Source of the DNA: Mytilus trossulus
Taxonomy: Eukaryota > Mollusca > Bivalvia > Mytilida > Mytilidae
Length of the DNA: 64,000 nt
Direction: 5' to 3'
Assembly: GCF_036588685.1 (NCBI RefSeq)
Contig: NC_086375.1
Coordinates: 47,500,955-47,564,954, forward strand
Positions 58,221 through 64,000 of the stretch are shown piece after piece (within the stretch, counting starts at the first letter, position 1; each line of letters opens with the position of its first letter). A model generated the notes under the pieces. That model was not told the origin of the DNA. It ran no database searches and saw nothing but the letters and a program-made list of their open reading frames with translations. The translations under genes were made by a program, and so were the position numbers.

Positions 58221-61025
58221 CACTGGTGTCATTCGGTTTATCGAGAGAAATGAGCGTGAAAGAATATCTAACGGCGGTCAAGTATTGAGCGACGATCGTG
58301 AAAGTTCTGGTAACGGATCGTGAAAGACATTTAATCGAGAAGACATATGAAAGGTCAATACATATTCTAATTAAATTAATTACACAGACAAATTTACGAC
58401 AAAATAAAACTGTCTGTCAAAATGGTTCAACATTATGATCAGTATGTCAGAATAACAAGTTGTAAAAGTACATAGTTACTACAAAACAACAAAAGGCAGA
58501 TTGTTTCTGACATTTCAATGACATAAAAAATGTAAACAAACATGATTTTTTTCACAAATTCGACTAGAAAACCTACTTTAATACGAATAAGGGCATTCTA
58601 TTTGAATTAAACAAATGGTTCTTATAGTTATTTTGTATAAACATAATATGAAACTTGGTAAATAAAGAATTATTTACACAAAAATGGATTTTTTGGATCG
58701 TGAAAGATCATGTACCGTATTTTTGAAGATCGTGAAAAGGATCGTGAAAGATCTGATGCTACGAAAACGTTCAAATTTTTCTTCAATTGTATCATAGTTA
58801 ATATTTGTTATTTGTATTGAGAAAAGTTATATAGGCCAACATCCTCAATAGGTTTAAGCTTTTCAAAGTATAAATATTTGGATGATTGTAGGATGAAGCT
58901 TTTTATTGTCATGTGAAGTACTCACTTATCGCGATTTATAGGATATCCATATTTGGTATATTGGATCCTATAAACTACATGTCCGTCAGACAGGATTCAC
59001 CTGACCCCGAATTTGCCTTATTTCATGGATGAAGATTCATTTTTTGTGATCAAGTCCGTATCGCGGATTCGTTAAGCTTTAGGATAAGTGTCTGTTGTTA
59101 TGATTGTGAGGTGTACATTTTTGACTTTTGCAAGGTTTCAACTGACATTGAACCCATTGTGATGCATCATTCGGCAATGCTCGTTTTATGTTGTCTAGCC
59201 TTTGGATATATACCTGTATGCTATAGCGCCATGGCATTTCGTGTATGGTGTACATGTCTGTTTGCATGTTTCATAAATGACCATAATGACGTCAATTGTA
59301 TTTGTAATATTGAATGATAGAAAAATGTCAATGTCTGGCTGTCGGACAGGGTTCATATACCTTTGACCTTATGTTTCGAATTAATTGGCCAGCATAACTT
59401 TTATATTTGTCAGTTGCTAAGGCACTGTAAGGATCGGAACACATTTATTTGGTCTACGGGATATTTGTAGAGATCTGTATGTCATGGTTCATTTGACCTC
59501 GCACTCTTTTTATTAACCATTGACAATCCTAATTTAAAAAAAAAAGTGGTATGATTGCCAAAGAGACAATTATTCACAAGAGACCAAAGTGACACAGACA
59601 TTAACAACTATAGGTCACCGTACGGCCTTCAGCAAAGCCCATACCGCATAGTCAGCTATAACAGGCCCCCATAGTGACAATGTAAAACAATTAAAACGAG
59701 AAAACTAACGGCCTTATTTGTATAAAAAAAATGAACGAATACCAAATGTGTAACACATAAACAAACAACAACCACTGAATTACAGGCTCCTGACTTTGGA
59801 CAGGCACATACATTAATAATGTGGCGGGGTTAGACACGTTATTGGGATCCCAACCCTCCCCCGAATCTGGGACAGTGGTATAACTGTACAACATAAGAAC
59901 GAACTATAAAAATCAATTGAAAAGGCTTAATTCATCAGATGGACAAAAATACATTAAGCGCATTAAGCGCATTTGACACTTCTAGTAAAACCCTTGATAT
60001 TATAGACGTTCGATAACATTAACTATCATAAGTAAAGCAGATGAGACATTACAGCATTTGCGATTTGGTATTCTATAGTCTGTAATATATAGTTAAATCA
60101 ATCCACATCTGCGTTGTATATACACAACTTAAGAAAGTACTGTTGCACAAAATGTTGGTTATCGTTCAATCTCAAATTACTCATGAAAGATGCTGTTTTG
60201 CTGTAATTTTTTGTTTGATGGATATCATTTTGGTTTAAACGTTGCATATCCATACTATTGGCTATAAGTAAATAGTGTAATTCTGCATGAATTGCACTTG
60301 ACCGATTCTCAGAGCTGAATCTTTCAAACTTATCTAGAGATGTTTTAGTTGTTGTTTTTTAACTCTCGAGGTTAAGCGTTGAATAAAAAAAAAGCTTTAA
60401 TGTTCATCCTTATTAAAATAGTTACAGGCTTCAACCAGTTTCAGGTTTATCAAATGGTAAAAGAAATACTGATTTCTAATTACTAGTAATAAGTCTGGTC
60501 ACGCATTATCTTTCACGATCAAAATAATGCGTTGCCTGATCTTTCACGACCAAGTTTGATGGATGTTCAACAAATTCAAGGTTTTCATATTCAAATTAAT
60601 GCTTTTAAGAGGAGAACATACCTTAATTTTACTGTACTATCAGATACACTAAAGATTAGATTTCAAATATATAATGATGAACTGAAACATGACCATTATA
60701 GTCACAAAAAGCGTGTTATTTGTAATTAATTGCATATACATGCATTGCGCCTTTTGTGTTTTTTCATAAAGTACTGCATACTTTCTCTTACTTATTTCAC
60801 AGTTTTGTTGGGGAAGTTAAACCATTTTGACAGACATATTTTTTTATTCGGATTTGTTCCGCGTTTTGAAAATTAAGCAATATTTTTAAAGATTCTGACC
60901 TAGACTTCCCATTAAATGTCTTTCACGATCCGTTACCAGAGATTTCACGATCGTCGCTCAATACTTGACCGCCGTTAGATATTCTTTCACGCTCATTTCT
61001 CTCGATAAACCGAATGACACCCGTG
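58221..61025. mobile_element. Non-autonomous DNA transposon, 2,805 bp, 115-bp TIRs, 5-bp TSD
   Basis: TIRs 58221-58335 and 60911-61025 match at all but three positions and begin CAC(T/G)GGTGTCATTCGG. CTTCC is duplicated on both sides. The motif GATCGTGAAAG, or close variants, occurs five times in the left end (58294, 58316, 58696, 58728, 58740) and four times inverted in the right (60510, 60541, 60920, 60942). The interior has no transposase and carries a family A repeat at 59535-59890. Five-base duplications with CAC ends suggest a Transib-like or CMC-like source, but the superfamily is not settled. Confidence 0.8.
59535..59890 (+). repeat. Dispersed repeat family A, best-preserved copy
   Basis: GTGGTATGATTGCCAAAGAG, GGTCACCGTACGGCCTTCAG, CCCATACCGCATAGTCAGC, CTCCTGACTTTGGACAGGCA, TGTGGCGGGGTTAGAC, CCAACCCTCCCC. 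Nested inside the 58221-61025 transposon. Confidence 0.7.
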
Positions 61026-61260
61026 CTTCCGGAGCACCTGAGATCACCCCTAGTTTTTGGTGGGGTTCGTGTTGTTTATTCTTTAGTTTTCTATGTTGTG
61101 TCATGTGTACTATTGTTTTTCTGTTTGTCTTTTTCATTTTTAGCCATGGCGTTGTCAGTTTGTTTTAGATTTACGAGTTTGACTGTCCCTTTGGTGTCTT
61201 TCGTCCCTCTTTTATTTGGTATGCAACTGAAATGCTGTGCAAGATCACGTAGTATAAATG
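61026..61260 (+). pseudogene. Retroelement 3' end, right part
   Basis: Resumes the element broken at 58220 (GGAGCACCTGAGATCACCCC, TTTTTGGTGGGGTTCGTG, GTCAGTTTGTTTTAGATTTA). A more diverged copy of the same segment is at 63541-63720. Confidence 0.6.
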
Positions 61261-61863
61261 CATGAGAATTTGAAAATAAAATTAAGTTTTAAGTAAAAAC
61301 TCTTAATAAGTAAACTCAGTTTGATGTCAGATTTTATATTTTATCAGATTGTTTTTTGTACGAATGTTTTAAACGGATAATAGCTACGATTTTCATCAAA
61401 ATTACTTTTTTAATCTATATGCCGGATTTTGTACAAAAAGTTTAATAAATATGATTAAAACAACAACTGGTTACTTTCCATTTATAATTTAGAAGCTTTT
61501 TAACGTTTAACACCTAAATTTTTTTCTTGTCTATAGATAATAATTCGATGTTAAGCCCAACCCTTATTCATATGACCTATGTTGATTTGAACTCTTCAGT
61601 TCCCAATGCGCAATCGCACATTGTGCCTCGAAGGGAAACTTGTCGAACAGGGGAATATTATCGCGGAAATGGTACGTGAATTTATAGATCTTTATAGTTT
61701 CTGCGAGAAAAGAAACAAAAAAGAGGTGCAGACAAATTATTGTAAATTATCAATTAAAAACGGCGATGAGATCGATAATTAAAATCACTCAAAACACCTG
61801 CGAGTCGGCGCAGCCAGGGTAAGTCAAACAGAAGTAGTCGACGGTTTGCGTAACTTGATAGAT

Positions 61864-62060
61864 ATAGGAAGATGTGGTGTGAGTGCCAATAAGACAACTC
61901 TCCATCCAAATAACAATTTAAAAATTAAACCATTATAGGTTAAAGTACGGCCTTCAATACGGAGCCTTGGCTCACACCGAACAACAAGCTATAAAGGGCC
62001 CCAAAATTACTAGTGTAAAACCATTCAAACGGGAAAACCAACGGTCTAATCTATATAAAT
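61864..62060 (+). repeat. Dispersed repeat family A2 copy
   Basis: GAAGATGTGGTGTGAGTGCC, AATAAGACAACTCTCCATCC, GGAGCCTTGGCTCACACC, AAAGGGCCCCAAAATTACTA. A second fragment occurs at 62985-63070. Confidence 0.65.
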
Positions 62061-62984
62061 TGTTTACATTACTTAAAAATTCCAGATCGTATGAAAATAA
62101 ATCGCAGAGTGTTCATTATTGTCAAAAATAACCAAAGCTAATGGACCAATGGCAAGTGCATTCGGAGCAGCTTTTCAACTTATTAGTATAAAAAGTGGTA
62201 AAGAAAAAATATGCAGTTCTCTTGTCGCCATAGATATTTGGTTTACCAATGTTATCTTATAATATATCTATTCTTGCACCTTTTTCCCTGAGCGTTTTCA
62301 ATGGCATTGTCATATTGTATATATTATGTAGTCTTTTAAATGCAATGTATTTATATGTACTGTGCATCATTGGATAAAGAGTACTAAAATTATAGTGACG
62401 TCAATTCAAAATTTAAAATTTAGATTTTTTTACTTATCGAAATGGGTTTTAGTTCTTACAACCACTATTCACTAATTTATTCATTTTTTTTGTAGGTGGT
62501 AATATTTTATTGCTTGTTTGATGAAGCAGCAAAACTACTCAATCGTATATTATATTGAAAACGCCCTTGTAACAGTTGTAAAGTTTAAAGTACAAGTTTA
62601 TATTTATTCTAAAATAGTAACGCAAAGCTGTCCTGTTTCGTTTGATATTGATAACGCGTGGGTCGTTTGTATTTTATAGTACAATATAGTATAGGCAATA
62701 ATGTGGTGGAGTTGAAACAGTTTTAGATCTAAGGGTGCTCAGACTTTTGCTTATCAAGACAATAATATGTTGTAGAACTAAAACACACAATAAACAGTTC
62801 AGCTTCCGACTAGATGACCACAAACTAATAAGGAAAGAACCCAGCTCACAATTAAACTTTGATATGTAGTGTCAAATTGTCCTCGCTACTAAAGGAAGTG
62901 AATATATCTATCTAGAAGCTCTATGGTAGTAACAACTAGTTTGATATACTGCTGAGTATTTGTATTTGTATATTTAGTATAATA
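62061..62984. other. Intergenic stretch, nothing recognised
   Basis: No gene or clear repeat seen. Confidence 0.4.
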
Positions 62985-63070
62985 GATATAAGAAGATGTG
63001 GTTTGAATGCCAATAAGACATCTCTCCATCCAATACTAGAAATGCATGGGAAGATAGTGCAAATTGTCAA
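62985..63070 (+). repeat. Dispersed repeat family A2 fragment
   Basis: AAGAAGATGTGGTTTGAATG, CCAATAAGACATCTCTCCAT. Confidence 0.55.
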
Positions 63071-63540
63071 AGTCAGATGAAAAGAACGCATACGCATTTC
63101 AATCTCCTTACTGCGGATGATATGGTTGATATTTGGCAACAATTACAAAAAAACATGCCATCAATTTTAAACTAAGAAAAGACCATTTGACATAAGGCAG
63201 GGGTAGGTAGGGTGGGGCCCTCTGGAGATTTTGTTTTGCGGATTGACTATTCATTTTCATCTGTTTCTACGCTGGCATTTCATCCCTTTTGTATACAAAT
63301 ATTTCCTGCAAGAGTATAAATAATATGCAGCTCTTTCATTTCCAAAGTGGATTACTGTTTAAATTGGAATAATGATATAGCGTATTCATAGTTCTAATTA
63401 GAAATGCCGGATTTAGAATTCTACTAACATGAAAGTCTGCATGAAATGAACAATCCACTACCAAAAACGTAAGTTAATAACGTTTATTTTACTGCCAATA
63501 TTTTCCTTTCTAATTAGCGCAACAATTATCAAAGACAAAA

Positions 63541-63720
63541 CGAAAGCAAACAACGGATGCCACATAAGGAGCAGGATTTGCCTACCACCCCTAAAAGAAA
63601 CCAAAACCAAACAAACAAAAACACCCGATATCACCCCTAGTTTGGATTGTGTTCGTGTTGCCAAGTCTTATTTTATGTTATGCTTTGCAGACTGAAGCCT
63701 GGATTACAGAATCGAATCCT
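63541..63720 (+). repeat. Second, diverged copy of the retroelement 3' segment
   Basis: ACGGATGCCACATAAGGAGC, AGGATTTGCCTACC and GATATCACCCCTAGTTTGGA parallel 58183-58220 joined to 61031-61075, and confirm the empty-site structure of the 58221-61025 insertion. Confidence 0.55.
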
Positions 63721-64000
63721 GAAGTGGAAACAATATCAATTTGTAAGCGCAATCCCGATAATAGAGTTCATAGTTATAATACTAGAATACCTGTGTTGCA
63801 CAATGTTGCGTCTGGTATTTTTTTTTTTGGTGTGGGAATAATTCATTAAGTGAAACAAGACTACATACTCTAGTGGATAGTTGCTCATTGGCAATCATAC
63901 ACATATTTTCTTATTTTTATAACATTCATTTTAAGCATTGCACAAAAAAACATCGTAATGTTGTAAAAAGAAGTACAGTCACCACATTAGAGTGCAAGTT

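Noticed and set aside
1-64000. CRISPR arrays, operons or ribosome-binding sites
   Set aside because: Spliced genes, AATAAA signals and animal repeats show this is nuclear eukaryotic DNA; the regular palindromes at the transposon ends have no unique spacers.

Overview
The window is AT-rich animal DNA with spliced genes, GT-AG introns, TATA boxes and AATAAA signals, and it is crowded with short foldback elements and dispersed repeats. The repeat signatures look like those of a marine bivalve, most likely a mytilid mussel. That assignment is inferred from recalled repeat families and was not searched.

Bases 56-27891 appear to be one large, possibly autonomous DNA transposon. It has a perfect 24-bp terminal inverted repeat (TIR) beginning CACAGGCAAAATTGC, a TA dinucleotide on each side, and dense subterminal arrays of imperfect palindromes related to AAACGCATGTTTACC at both ends. 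Between them lie two divergently transcribed, fully spliceable genes that share a 445-bp intergenic promoter with a TGACGTCA site. The plus-strand gene (13 exons, 840 aa) has an N-terminal C2H2 finger and a transposase core resembling the CACTA/Mirage/Chapaev (CMC) group, closest by recall to fungal Plavaka-type proteins. The minus-strand gene (8 exons, 262 aa) encodes an unrecognised coiled-coil and basic protein that may be a DNA-binding accessory factor. Introns and intergenic DNA of the element carry many smaller repeats.

Bases 28.4-44.8 kb hold a tandem array of five intronless minus-strand genes, each for a 182-aa Rho/Rac-like small GTPase. Copies 2-5 lie on a 2.9-kb repeat unit; copies 1 and 2 are 6.3 kb apart. 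Each copy has a TATA box about 80 bp before the ATG, and two conserved stem-loops and an AATAAA after the stop. All five lack the switch-II DxxGQ motif and a C-terminal CAAX box. A sixth, divergent and intron-containing relative at 50.8-52.4 kb keeps DSSGQ, and its single intron falls directly after that motif, exactly where the five copies have lost about six residues.

From 44.8 kb to the end, apart from the sixth GTPase, I see no convincing host gene. There are relic retroelement pieces (54.9-55.4 kb and 57.9-61.2 kb). The second is interrupted by a clean 2,805-bp non-autonomous DNA transposon (58221-61025) with 115-bp TIRs, a 5-bp target duplication and repeated GATCGTGAAAG sites.
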